33,074 bases of DNA from Rikenellaceae bacterium (GCA_017425655.1 JAFPAT010000011.1:1-33074), one strand, 5' to 3'. Shown: positions 1-7,394, counted from the stretch's first letter. Made by a program: numbers and translations. Notes: generated from the sequence alone by a model not told the origin.

Positions 1-288
1 AGGATTCTCTGACGAATAATTGCGAACGAAGGCCGAGCCATCGGAGAGCAATGCCACCATCTCAGTACCTTTATCATCGGCCTCCCAGTTGAAGACAAGG
101 CTACCGCTACCATTGGGGTCTGCCCATACGGCACGGGTAGAAGGCTCGTCAGCACTGCTGAAGGTGAGCTGCTCATATTTGCTCACGCTCGGCTGCTCAG
201 GGGTGTCGGGCACGATGTCATCGTTGCTGCAAGAAGTAAACGTGAACATGGCCAATGCGCATAGTATTGGTTTAAATATATCCTTCAT
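1..288 (-). CDS. Putative surface lipoprotein, N-terminal part only (runs off the window)
   Basis: The reading frame starts at ATG 288 and stays open to base 1, giving 96 residues without a stop. The N-terminus is a lipoprotein signal: a positive start (MKD), a hydrophobic stretch and a lipobox FTSC with the acylated Cys at residue 20, followed by SNDD, which suits export to the outer membrane in Bacteroidota. The mature part contains STRAVWADPNGSGSLVFNW, which resembles fimbrillin/Mfa-like lipoproteins, but too little is visible to place it in a family. It lies 21 bp downstream of a short peptide gene on the same strand and is probably the third gene of that operon. Confidence 0.75.
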   Translation of the reverse strand, partial: MKDIFKPILCALAMFTFTSCSNDDIVPDTPEQPSVSKYEQLTFSSADEPSTRAVWADPNGSGSLVFNWEADDKGTEMVALLSDGSAFVRNYSSENP

Positions 289-309
289 AATGTTCTGCAA
301 TTTTTATGC

Positions 310-474
310 TTATTCCCATTTATGTTCCCAAAGATTTCCCCATTCTCCGCGTCGTTGTGCAGGAGCTCCGAATTCGGAATCATCACTATCAGGAGCATTA
401 CCACTCATGGCAAGCATTTGCATAGTATCAATGTGCATTTCAACACATATGGGTTTTATATAAATCTTCTTCAT
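310..474 (-). CDS. Short YxxP-type peptide 2 (54 aa), paralogue of its neighbour
   Basis: The 54-residue peptide begins MKKIYIKP. Longer in-frame starts exist up to 546, but the ATG at 474 is preferred because it gives the MKKxYxxP opening common in small Bacteroidota peptides and because the longer form would overlap peptide 1. It has no transmembrane segment. The second half, SGNAPDSDDSEFG, is acidic and nearly identical to the matching part of the upstream peptide; it continues into a basic/aromatic tail (AQRRGEWGNLWEHKWE). Spacing is 4 bp from the upstream peptide and 21 bp to the lipoprotein gene. No function is known to me. The leader-like N-terminus with YxxP followed by a variable tail recalls precursor peptides recognised by RRE domains, but no maturation enzyme is visible in the window. 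Confidence 0.6.
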   Translation of the reverse strand: MKKIYIKPICVEMHIDTMQMLAMSGNAPDSDDSEFGAPAQRRGEWGNLWEHKWE

Positions 475-478
475 ATTC

Positions 479-610
479 TTAATAGTTATACGGTCCAAAT
501 TCAGAATCATCGCTATCAGAACCATTACCGCTGATAGCAAAACCACCTTCTACCTCTACCTCGATTACCTCTACCATAGGAGGCTCGTAAAAAATCTCTT
601 TACTTTTCAT
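479..610 (-). CDS. Short YxxP-type peptide 1 (43 aa), first gene of the twin-peptide operon
   Basis: The 43-codon frame reads MKSKEIFYEPPMVEVIEVEV, then EGGFAISGNGSDSDDSEFGPYNY and stop. It shares with the next gene the YxxP motif (Y8-P11) and the block SGN-x2-DSDDSEFG, although flanking residues differ, so a tandem duplication under selection is likely. The Glu/Val alternation before a Gly-Gly and the short acidic tail look like a leader plus core layout; that reading is inference. The DNA repeat between the two genes is about 21 bases with three differences (around 371-391 and 501-521). The gene is preceded by a hairpin with a T-rich 3' side at 660-707. Confidence 0.6.
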   Translation of the reverse strand: MKSKEIFYEPPMVEVIEVEVEGGFAISGNGSDSDDSEFGPYNY

Positions 611-659
611 ATCTTTTGATTTTTGTAATTTATCTTGTTGCTAATTGAATCAAATAAAA

Positions 660-707
660 TACGACGTTTCGGAAAAGGCACGATGAATGCCGACCGATAA
701 CGTCGTA
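660..707 (-). promoter_or_regulatory. Long hairpin, terminator- or attenuator-like, in the leader of the twin-peptide operon
   Basis: Arms TACGACGTT and AACGTCGTA are perfect complements (660-668 with 699-707). After a one-base bulge they continue with TCGG/CCGA, and an inner GGCA/TGCC closes a loop of seven bases. Read on the minus strand the hairpin is followed at once by TTTTATTTG, as in an intrinsic terminator. Its 3' end lies about 50 bp before the ATG of peptide 1, so it is either the end of an upstream short transcript or an attenuator in the operon leader. Confidence 0.5.
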
Positions 708-717
708 ATATGATAAT

Positions 718-762
718 GCAATGCTTCGGCAGCCGCCACACGGAGGGGCGGAGCACCATTGC
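718..762 (-). other. Second hairpin of the GC-rich island
   Basis: GCAATG (718-723) pairs with CATTGC (757-762), GCT with AGC, and CCGCC (733-737) with GGCGG (747-751). With the 660-707 hairpin it makes a structured block of about 100 nt that is clearly richer in GC than the surrounding AT-rich DNA. It could be part of a structured leader RNA or a small repeated element; the sequence alone does not decide. Confidence 0.4.
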
Positions 763-1013
763 GTAGATAAAAGTCTGAGGAAAATGTCAGCAAAACCCGT
801 GAAAACAAATTTGCTAACTCTTTGATATTTAAGATATTTTCTATAAAATACGCGCGATGAGAATGTGTGTGTGTGTGTTTACACGAATTCCGCACATAAG
901 CAAATTATCCACGACATATTTTGCTGAAATCGAGTGATTTCCGCAACTGTCCAAAAGACTGTATGTCATTGAATAATTGTTCATTCTTTTCTGTTAATGC
1001 GTATTTATCTACG

Positions 1014-1021
1014 CAAAAGTA
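1014..1021 (-). promoter_or_regulatory. Possible -7 element (TACTTTTG) for the twin-peptide operon
   Basis: On the minus strand TACTTTTG fits the Bacteroidota -7 consensus TAnnTTTG exactly. No clear TTTG -33 element lies 19 bp upstream. If used, it would give a leader of about 400 nt that includes the double-hairpin island before peptide 1. Confidence 0.3.
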
Positions 1022-1480
1022 ATCAAAATTTTGCACAAGACGTTATTAGTGAAGCACTTTTTAGCTTTTACGAGACTGTTTTTCCTTAAAAGAGTAGAAA
1101 TGATACTCCTGAAATGAAAAATGACGCACAAGAATGTAGAAATGACCTTCAAAAGCATAGGATGACACCAAGAATGACACCCAAAAAAAGAATGAACTCT
1201 CTGTTATTGAAGCAGACTTATGAAATGATAGTATGGGGGGCAATAAACGACTGCTTTGGAAAAGAAAAATAAGATGGTATACCACACCTATGAAAGTCCA
1301 AAATTTTTCTTCTTTTGAGAAGCAAAAAGAGTATGTTTTGACACTTCTCAGAAACTCGTATTAAAAGGTAGACGGATATAAAGAAACACATAACATCTGC
1401 AAATGAGAGGGACAAAACCCATTTTAAAAGAGTGTAAAGCCGCTGCTGTAACATGCCTCTTAGATTTGTCGATAAAGGCA

Positions 1481-1525
1481 GTTTAGTTTACTCCTATTCT
1501 ATATATACATTGGACTAAACTAAAC
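1481..1525. repeat. Inverted repeat, 10-bp arms
   Basis: GTTTAGTTTA (1481-1490) and TAAACTAAAC (1516-1525) are perfect reverse complements separated by 25 AT-rich bases. There is no T-run after either arm, so it is not a typical terminator; a protein-binding site is possible. Confidence 0.45.
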
Positions 1526-1868
1526 CACCAAATTTAATAGTAATCGGAGGTGCAATTTCAGCTCCAATTAAAGGCCATTTTACCATGCAACGAAATGCAA
1601 ATATGCTAAAAATTCTAAAAAAAGTGCGTTTTTGCAGATTTTATTGGTTTCTTTGCAAAAATGCAGTCCCCAGTCTGTCCCCCCGAACGAACTTTTGTCC
1701 TTCGGTAAGACTTTGTAATATACTATGTATCAAGTGATTACAAGGTTATAAATGGACGTTAAAAAAATATTTTGCATCGGGAAGTAGGTAATAGGTTGAT
1801 ATACAATGTAATAATATGTTTTTAAATGCTGTTGTGCGTGATACTGAAGCAGCCGTGGGTATATGTGT

Positions 1869-2369
1869 ATGAAGAGGTTGTATTGTGGTGGCAGATTTTA
1901 TTTTGATTGTCGAAAAGACCAATACGAAATACAAGCAGCGGAAGATTATCGGAGTAAGTTGCTTGGTGGTGTAGATAAAATGCTGCACGGTAGGGGCGAA
2001 TTGGTTATCAATGATGATATGTCTTATGTCGGGCCATACTATTTCGAAACTGAAGATATGGCAGCCGACGATATTGTTGCGATAGAATTGGATATGATTG
2101 ATCGTTGTACCGATGCAGTCTTTGTTCTTGACGAGGCAGATTGTCCGGGAACCATTACAGAACTTTTATATGCAGCAACAAAGAGAAAGCAGATATACAT
2201 CTTTTATAAGGAGTATCCACAACACGATGAGACAGAGAGTGAGTTACACACACCGTGTTGGTTCCCAATACACGCTACAATGAAATTAGCAAATGTTGCA
2301 ATATATAGTTATGATGATTACTCTTTATTAGCACAACTAATCTTCTCAAAATTCTGCATAGGTAAGTAA
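1869..2369 (+). CDS. Nucleoside 2-deoxyribosyltransferase-like protein
   Basis: The 166-residue protein opens with MKRLYCGGRFYFD, a beta-strand and nucleotide-site motif seen in the nucleoside 2-deoxyribosyltransferase superfamily. The segment DAVFVLDEADCPGTITELLYA (residues 82-102) matches the family motif with a Gly-Thr loop and a conserved Glu, here E98, the position used as nucleophile in NDTs. The family cleaves or exchanges N-glycosidic bonds of deoxynucleosides for salvage; relatives act on other nucleotides or NAD-like substrates. I prefer ATG 1869 to the ATG two codons earlier because the motif begins directly after it. The gene stands alone between a long intergenic region and a strong terminator, in the AT-rich accessory part of the window. 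The exact substrate cannot be told. Confidence 0.75.
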   Translation: MKRLYCGGRFYFDCRKDQYEIQAAEDYRSKLLGGVDKMLHGRGELVINDDMSYVGPYYFETEDMAADDIVAIELDMIDRCTDAVFVLDEADCPGTITELLYAATKRKQIYIFYKEYPQHDETESELHTPCWFPIHATMKLANVAIYSYDDYSLLAQLIFSKFCIGK

Positions 2370-2413
2370 AGTCTCGGCATTAACAAATAGCATCTTGCTT
2401 AATTTATAAAACA

Positions 2414-2449
2414 AATAAGGATGCCGTTTTGCAATGCGGCATCCTTATT
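2414..2449. terminator. Bidirectional terminator between convergent genes
   Basis: A 13-bp perfect stem (AATAAGGATGCCG with CGGCATCCTTATT) encloses a ten-base loop. It sits between the plus-strand deoxyribosyltransferase-like gene and the minus-strand DUF1295 gene and can serve both. Confidence 0.85.
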
Positions 2450-2469
2450 TATTTCAGTGTGCGGGCTGT

Positions 2470-3273
2470 TTAGCCTTTCAGCCATGTGTGGCGAGCAACG
2501 CTATAAATGGGTATAAAGGGCAATATAAGCGGTGTGCGCTTGGTATATTCCTGAAACTCCGGCATTGCGCCATAGGTTTCGACTTGGCGCAGTTCGAGGC
2601 GACGGGCACCGCTAAACATCACATACACAATGCCGATATAGCCCAGCGCAGCCACAACCCACTGCCATAGGCTACAACAAGCGCCAAAGCAGATAACAAA
2701 GCTACCCGTCCACATCAGCACCTCACCGAAATAGTTGGGGCAGCGCACGATACGATACAGACCCGTATCGACAAAGCGATGCGCATTGATCTTCTTCGCG
2801 GCACTCTTTTGTGCGTCGGCAACCATCTCGATAACAACGCCCATCGTTGCCAGCACTGCACCGATCCACGCCCACACATCGCTCACTGCCATACCATCTG
2901 CGAGGTTATTAAGGTAGAATGTTACAGGGCTTATCTGACCCACATAGAGCAGTGCGCACGACGTCCATATCATCGTCATCACGAAGGCGGGCTTACGCGC
3001 TGTATTTTCCGGCTGATAGAGGATTTTCTTATAAGAGGCTGACTTGCGCTCACGAAGAAAGAGGTATAAAGCAAGGCGTATTCCATAGACAAACAGCACA
3101 CCGCACAATATAGCTGCGGGGAGCGTCATTTCGTTCCAAAACATAACCACCGTAGCAACTGCGAGTGCCGAGATAGACAAACCATAGCCTATACTAAAGA
3201 AGTAGATAAAGTAGAACCAGCCGACCGACGATACGATAAACGAGATCAGCAAAAGAGTCAATAAGTGCGACAT
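2470..3273 (-). CDS. DUF1295 / steroid 5-alpha-reductase-fold integral membrane protein
   Basis: The 267-residue protein has about six hydrophobic helices. Its C-terminal third carries FVDTGLYRIVRCPNYFGEVL, then a short helix pair and the ending LILPFIPIY, the signature of the DUF1295 group related to steroid 5-alpha reductases and isoprenylcysteine methyltransferases. The conserved Arg-x-Pro-Asn-Tyr-x-Gly-Glu block is thought to bind the cofactor in the inner leaflet. Substrates of bacterial DUF1295 proteins are mostly unknown; a lipid or isoprenoid reductase or methyltransferase is the best guess. The gene is divergent from the PagL-like gene and ends at a shared terminator. Confidence 0.8.
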   Translation of the reverse strand: MSHLLTLLLISFIVSSVGWFYFIYFFSIGYGLSISALAVATVVMFWNEMTLPAAILCGVLFVYGIRLALYLFLRERKSASYKKILYQPENTARKPAFVMTMIWTSCALLYVGQISPVTFYLNNLADGMAVSDVWAWIGAVLATMGVVIEMVADAQKSAAKKINAHRFVDTGLYRIVRCPNYFGEVLMWTGSFVICFGACCSLWQWVVAALGYIGIVYVMFSGARRLELRQVETYGAMPEFQEYTKRTPLILPFIPIYSVARHTWLKG

Positions 3274-3389
3274 AATGTGATAAATTTAATTTGATTCTCT
3301 CACAAAGTTACGATTTTTTCTCTATTTCGCGAAATAATAATGCCAATATGATATTTACTAAATTAAATATGCATATCTAAAAAATTGGC

Positions 3390-3397
3390 TATCTTTG
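3390..3397 (+). promoter_or_regulatory. -7 promoter element (TATCTTTG) of the PagL-like gene
   Basis: TATCTTTG fits TAnnTTTG exactly, 35 bp before the ATG at 3433. There is no good -33 element at 19 bp. Its presence also argues against a start at 3385, which would place the promoter inside the gene. Confidence 0.6.
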
Positions 3398-3432
3398 CAC
3401 CCCGAATCGAAATATCGAAAAATAGCAAGATT

Positions 3433-4680
3433 ATGAAGAGACTTTTTACATACACATTTACACTTTTGTGTGTTGCGATTGCGGCAATGGGCTCCGTTAA
3501 AGCACAGGGCATCAATGGCTCCGATCTCACCATCTCGGCGCAAGGATGGTATGGTTACGACATCGAAAAGAGCCGACCCAACCTCACTTCGTTCGGATAT
3601 ATGAACTACGAGGCGGCCGTTGGTATTCAGACCAAACCCGAAAACCGAAATCCCTATGCCGAGGCCTTTGGATTCCCGCTGATCGACATCGGCGTTTCGG
3701 TCGCACGTGCAGGCAACTTCAAGTTCAGCGACCAGACCCATTTCCCCAATTTGTACTCCGTATATGGATCATTCGAGCGATCAATCCTGCGAAAAGAGCA
3801 CTTCTCGGCAGGTTACCTTCTCAACTTCGGTGCGACCTACAATCCCGGCAAGTATGATCCCGTAAATAATCCCGGCAACAATTGGCTCAGTTCGCCCTTT
3901 ATGGCATACTTTGGTGCGGGCTTATTTGGCAAGGTGCATATCGGCAAGCGTTGGGAAGCGGGTGCAAACTTTATGTTCCGCCACTTCTCGAATGGTCGAT
4001 TAAGACTTCCCAATGAGGCTCTTAATGGTATGGGTGTAGGTATTTTTGCCCGATACCGATTGCAAGACTACGACCATAAGAAATACACCACAAAGTACAA
4101 CTTCGAGCGCGAATATCCGAGAGGTATGCAGTATATGGTTGTCGTTGGCGGTGGCGTACATACCTGTATGGCCGAGTGGAACGCCTACGTAGAGAGCGAG
4201 CCCGACCCCATAAAAAAGGCCGAGGCAGCAGCCAAACTCAAAGCGCATCCCAAATTTTCGGTCAGCTTCGATGCACTCTATCGCTACTCGATGCGCTATG
4301 CGACGGGACTCGGATTGGATCTGTTCTACTCGTCGAATATGAAGGCTTTGGAGGCAGCAGACCGAGTGTTCTATGGCAATGAGGCGGTGGAAAACAGCCC
4401 CGGTTATAATGCTCTGTCGGTAGGTCTTGCAGTTGTGCAGGAGGTCTATTGGCGCAACTTCGCGGTACATGTAGCAGTAGGTGCATACCCCTATCGTCAT
4501 AAGGGTGTAAATGGTCCGGAGGCGAAGGCTGCGGGCGACCGCGAACGCGGCTGGCACTACGAGAAGGCCGGCATACGCTACTACTTTCCCAAATTGGGCG
4601 ATACGTTTGTCGGTTTTGCAATCAAATCACACAGCATTAAGGCCGAATATCTGGAATTCTCGGTTGGTGTGAGATTGTAG
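3433..4680 (+). CDS. PagL-like lipid A 3-O-deacylase (acyloxyacyl hydrolase), outer-membrane barrel
   Basis: The 415-residue protein starts MKRLFTYTF, with a signal peptide ending near SVKAQ (residue 25). The rest is rich in aromatic, alternating beta-strands typical of an outer-membrane barrel. The motif RHFSNGR contains H184-x-S186-N187, the catalytic His/Ser block of the PagL family, and a late EYLEFSVGVRL gives a candidate acidic partner and the barrel end. Members remove the 3-O acyl chain of lipid A and so change endotoxin activity and membrane charge. It is longer than Pseudomonas PagL, as Bacteroidota members usually are, with an insertion rich in Lys and Ala (about 255-275). It is a single-gene unit between its own promoter and a strong terminator. 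Confidence 0.75.
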   Translation: MKRLFTYTFTLLCVAIAAMGSVKAQGINGSDLTISAQGWYGYDIEKSRPNLTSFGYMNYEAAVGIQTKPENRNPYAEAFGFPLIDIGVSVARAGNFKFSDQTHFPNLYSVYGSFERSILRKEHFSAGYLLNFGATYNPGKYDPVNNPGNNWLSSPFMAYFGAGLFGKVHIGKRWEAGANFMFRHFSNGRLRLPNEALNGMGVGIFARYRLQDYDHKKYTTKYNFEREYPRGMQYMVVVGGGVHTCMAEWNAYVESEPDPIKKAEAAAKLKAHPKFSVSFDALYRYSMRYATGLGLDLFYSSNMKALEAADRVFYGNEAVENSPGYNALSVGLAVVQEVYWRNFAVHVAVGAYPYRHKGVNGPEAKAAGDRERGWHYEKAGIRYYFPKLGDTFVGFAIKSHSIKAEYLEFSVGVRL

Positions 4681-4698
4681 GGAACTTCGTAAATATGA

Positions 4699-4740
4699 AA
4701 TAGTTAAGCCGCACCCGAAAAAAGGTGCGGCTTAACTATT
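4699..4740. terminator. Very strong bidirectional terminator
   Basis: A perfect 17-bp stem (4699-4715 with 4724-4740) closes an eight-base loop and is followed by T-rich sequence on both strands. It separates the convergent PagL-like and serine hydrolase genes. Confidence 0.9.
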
Positions 4741-4761
4741 TTTCAGGGCGAGCCGTTAGGA

Positions 4762-5931
4762 TTATTCCTTTATGCAGGCATTATAGATAGCATTGGTAAT
4801 GGTTTGCAGGAAACTCTTGTCAGGGTCCCAAACATAGCCATTAGTCATCGCAACGATACCCCAACCATCGGCAGGGCTCCAGATCATAATACTGTTCAGA
4901 CCGTAAGCACCGCCCGTATGGCCGATGGGATAGTTGCCTGCAACGTTATATTTCGGATCGTCGATATAATCGACAAACTCCTTCAAGCACAAGCAGTACT
5001 GATCTTCGCCCTCGTTCTGGATCATCCACACGGGGGTCTGCATCAACTTCGAGCTCTCCTCCGAGATCAGACGAACACCGTTATACTCGCCATAGTTCAT
5101 ATGCATCATCATATAGATAGCCAGATCGTGTGCCGAGATCTTCACGCCACCCGTAGGCGAGAAGCGCGGTGCCGAGTAGCCCATAACATAGTTGGGCATA
5201 TCCTCTGCGATGCTGCGGTATGCACCTGTCGATTCTACAAATTCGCCATCGCGGAAGTTATACAGGCGAGCGAACTTCGATGCGTCCAACGAATCAATGT
5301 TATGACCGCCATAAAGACCGAGACGATTGATGACATTCTCCTTGACATATTGGTCAAAGCGCACGCCCGAAACCTTTTCAAGGATCGTTCCTGCGAGGTT
5401 AAGACCCATATTTGAGTAGCAGTAGCCCTCACCGGGTTTGTATGCGAAATATGACTCTGCGCAGTCGCCATAAACAGCAGGATTGAGGTGGTCGAGCGTG
5501 AAGTAGTCCTCCTTATCGCGAATACTTGCCGTATGCGAGAGGACCATTTTCAGCGTAATCGGAGTATCGGGATGATGAGGGTTGCGGATCGTAAAACCGA
5601 TCAGATCGCTCACATCATCATCAAGCGAGATAATGCCCTGATCAACAAGTTGCAGCAACGACGTTGCGGTAAATGATTTCGAGATCGAAGCAATTCGCAT
5701 CATATCGTCATTAGCGAGCGGAGTTTTGCTCTCCAAATCCTTGTAGCCGAACGACTTGTTATAGACAATTTCGCCATCTTTGACTACGGCAGCCGAGATA
5801 CCGACAGCCTGAAACTCTTCGAGAACGGTCTGGATAGCCTGATCAGTCTGCTCGGTGGGGAATGTCGAACAACTCGACGCAAACAGCAACACGAAGGCTG
5901 CTATTGCCATAAAAAACTTGTTGATACGCAT
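4762..5931 (-). CDS. Serine hydrolase of the beta-lactamase (class C / PBP4-like) family, lipoprotein
   Basis: The 389-residue protein has a lipoprotein signal with lipobox ASSC (Cys21). All three active-site motifs of the class C/esterase family are present: S82-I-S-K85 (nucleophile and base), Y172-S-N174, and H338-T-G-G341 in place of KTG. The length is normal. Members act as D,D-peptidases, esterases or D-amino-acid hydrolases more often than as true beta-lactamases; the HTGG motif is typical of the esterase/peptidase group. Being lipid-anchored, it would work in the periplasm or on the cell surface. It is monocistronic, with a promoter and a short inverted repeat upstream. Confidence 0.85.
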   Translation of the reverse strand: MRINKFFMAIAAFVLLFASSCSTFPTEQTDQAIQTVLEEFQAVGISAAVVKDGEIVYNKSFGYKDLESKTPLANDDMMRIASISKSFTATSLLQLVDQGIISLDDDVSDLIGFTIRNPHHPDTPITLKMVLSHTASIRDKEDYFTLDHLNPAVYGDCAESYFAYKPGEGYCYSNMGLNLAGTILEKVSGVRFDQYVKENVINRLGLYGGHNIDSLDASKFARLYNFRDGEFVESTGAYRSIAEDMPNYVMGYSAPRFSPTGGVKISAHDLAIYMMMHMNYGEYNGVRLISEESSKLMQTPVWMIQNEGEDQYCLCLKEFVDYIDDPKYNVAGNYPIGHTGGAYGLNSIMIWSPADGWGIVAMTNGYVWDPDKSFLQTITNAIYNACIKE

Positions 5932-5962
5932 ATTGGTTGGTTTTTAGGTTAATATTCTACCT

Positions 5963-5994
5963 CAAAATTAGGAATTTTCCGACGAAATCGGAAA
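5963..5994 (-). promoter_or_regulatory. Promoter with an inverted repeat between -33 and -7, serine hydrolase gene
   Basis: On the minus strand TAATTTTG (5963-5970) is a good -7 element, and TTTC (5991-5994) lies 20 bp upstream. The spacer contains TTTCCGA/TCGGAAA (about 5976-5994) with a five-base loop, in the position of a repressor operator. Confidence 0.4.
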
Positions 5995-6012
5995 TGTTTT
6001 AAGAAATAGTGA

Positions 6013-6050
6013 ATAAAAAAATTAGGCCGTCCCCGAAGGAACGACCTAAT
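6013..6050 (-). terminator. Terminator of nagA
   Basis: On the minus strand ATTAGGTCGT pairs with ACGGCCTAAT (one G-U pair) and is followed by seven T residues. It lies 20 bp after the nagA stop codon. Confidence 0.8.
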
Positions 6051-6070
6051 CTCTATTGAAACGTGGTGGA

Positions 6071-7237
6071 TTATCCCAACTTATTAGTGCCCTCGACGAT
6101 CTTACCCATCGACCATACGCACTGTACCTCCAAATCCTTGTTGTACATTACGATATCAGCATCCTTGCCCTTCTCGAGCGTACCCTTGCGATCGAGGATA
6201 CCCATAATGCGTGCGGGAGTCTCCGACGACATACGTACTGCATCCTGCAGAGGGATCTCGGCCTTGAATACCATCGTACGGAGCAGACGGTCCATCGTAG
6301 CGATACTACCTGCCAGAGCCGAGCGGTCAGCCAGCTTGCAGACACCATCCTCGATGATCACGCGGGGGTCAAATGCCACCTGCGAATCGCTTGCTGCGCA
6401 AGCCAACGCATCGGTGATCAAAGCAGTGTTCTCCACGCCCTTGATCTTATAAACCATACGCAGAATAGGAGCAGGAACGTGAATACCGTCAGCAACCAAC
6501 TCTACGGTCATATCATCAAACAGATAGATGCTCTCTACCGTACCCTCATACTTGTACTCGCCGCGCTTGTGGAAGCCGGGCATAGCATTGTAGAAGTGGG
6601 TTGCGTGCGAGTAGCCTGCGTTATATGCTGCCAGAACGTCGGCATATTCAGCCTTGGTGTGGCCGATCGAAGCCAGAACACCCTTCGAGGTGATGTGGCG
6701 ACCGAACTCGATAGCACCCGGCAACTCGGGAGCTGCGTCCCAACGCTTGATGCAGTTGGTCTCTTCGAGCAGAGGAATATACTCATCGGGATCGGGGTTC
6801 TTGATATTCTCGGGCAACTGACCACCGGCCATTACCATATTGAAGTAGTGGCCTTCGAGGTGCAGACCCATAACGGGGCTATCCTTCTCGGCCATCAGCT
6901 TCTCGGTCGTAGCCACAGCCGCACGAATCATCGGCATAGTCGATGACGAAAGTGTGGGATAGAAAGCTGTCGTACCATACTTCATATGAGCAGCTACAGC
7001 CGTACGGAAAGCCTCTTCAGTACCCTCCATAAAATCGCTACCGCCGCCACCGTGAGCGTGAATCTCGATACCACCGGGAACGACATACGAGCCCTTTGCA
7101 TCAAAAATCTCGGCACCAACAACCTCCAAATTCATATCGGTAATCTCGACGATCTTACCGTCGCGAACGAATACCGAGCAATCCTTCTTCCAACCCGACG
7201 GGGTCAGAACATTGCCATTGATAATTCTTGTTAACAT
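6071..7237 (-). CDS. nagA: N-acetylglucosamine-6-phosphate deacetylase
   Basis: The 388-residue enzyme hydrolyses GlcNAc-6-phosphate to glucosamine-6-phosphate and acetate in the cytoplasm, the first step in using amino sugars and recycled cell-wall material. It belongs to the amidohydrolase superfamily: H60-A-H62 after VPGGIEI, the E128-G-H130 metal/substrate motif in GLHLEGH, further His ligands in SIGHTKAEY and HATHFYNAMP, and the catalytic Asp in ITDALA. The start at ATG 7237 gives MLTRIINGNV, matching family N-termini; a longer in-frame ATG at 7303 would overlap the promoter. It is monocistronic and divergent from the glutamine synthetase gene. Confidence 0.93.
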   Translation of the reverse strand: MLTRIINGNVLTPSGWKKDCSVFVRDGKIVEITDMNLEVVGAEIFDAKGSYVVPGGIEIHAHGGGGSDFMEGTEEAFRTAVAAHMKYGTTAFYPTLSSSTMPMIRAAVATTEKLMAEKDSPVMGLHLEGHYFNMVMAGGQLPENIKNPDPDEYIPLLEETNCIKRWDAAPELPGAIEFGRHITSKGVLASIGHTKAEYADVLAAYNAGYSHATHFYNAMPGFHKRGEYKYEGTVESIYLFDDMTVELVADGIHVPAPILRMVYKIKGVENTALITDALACAASDSQVAFDPRVIIEDGVCKLADRSALAGSIATMDRLLRTMVFKAEIPLQDAVRMSSETPARIMGILDRKGTLEKGKDADIVMYNKDLEVQCVWSMGKIVEGTNKLG

Positions 7238-7321
7238 AGTATATTTCAGTTTTAATATTTTTCCGAGCATAAAGATACGAATTTTCCGTGAATTGGACTG
7301 CATATTGCATAAAATTTTTCT

Positions 7322-7329
7322 TAACTTTG
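7322..7329 (+). promoter_or_regulatory. -7 element (TAACTTTG) of the glutamine synthetase gene
   Basis: TAACTTTG fits TAnnTTTG and sits 66 bp before the ATG at 7395. The -33 region is weak. Confidence 0.5.
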
Positions 7330-7394
7330 TTAAACAATTGCGCTAAAGACAATTTCAACCATTCGTAAATTAACGAACATAACAACATAAACCT

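Larger units (their letters stand above)
611..1868. other. Long AT-rich intergenic region without a convincing gene
   Basis: About 1.25 kb separates the twin-peptide operon (minus) from the deoxyribosyltransferase-like gene (plus). All open frames here are short, begin at unlikely starts and give low-complexity translations. Visible structure consists of a GC-rich double-hairpin island (660-762), a (TG)7 tract at 864-877, a -7-like element on the minus strand (1014-1021), an A-rich stretch with degenerate aaatga/aatgac words (about 1095-1195), a 10-bp inverted repeat (1481-1525) and a C-rich island (about 1664-1684). Confidence 0.6.

Noticed and set aside
650-895. 81-codon open frame with a GTG start upstream of peptide 1
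   Set aside because: The start runs through the TG repeat as His-Thr, and the frame overlaps the two hairpins; it looks like non-coding structured DNA read by chance.
628-984. Possible slippage-controlled gene: a change of one TG unit in the tract would join frames into about 118 codons
   Set aside because: The joined translation has no resemblance to a folded protein and no family match that I can recognise.
1061-1454. Two minus-strand frames of 74 and 78 codons
   Set aside because: Phe/Ser/Lys-rich translations of AT-rich DNA, overlapping each other in different frames, with no start signals.
4762-5931. Antibiotic-resistance beta-lactamase
   Set aside because: The HTGG motif and lipoprotein signal fit the esterase/peptidase branch of the family; nothing indicates resistance.
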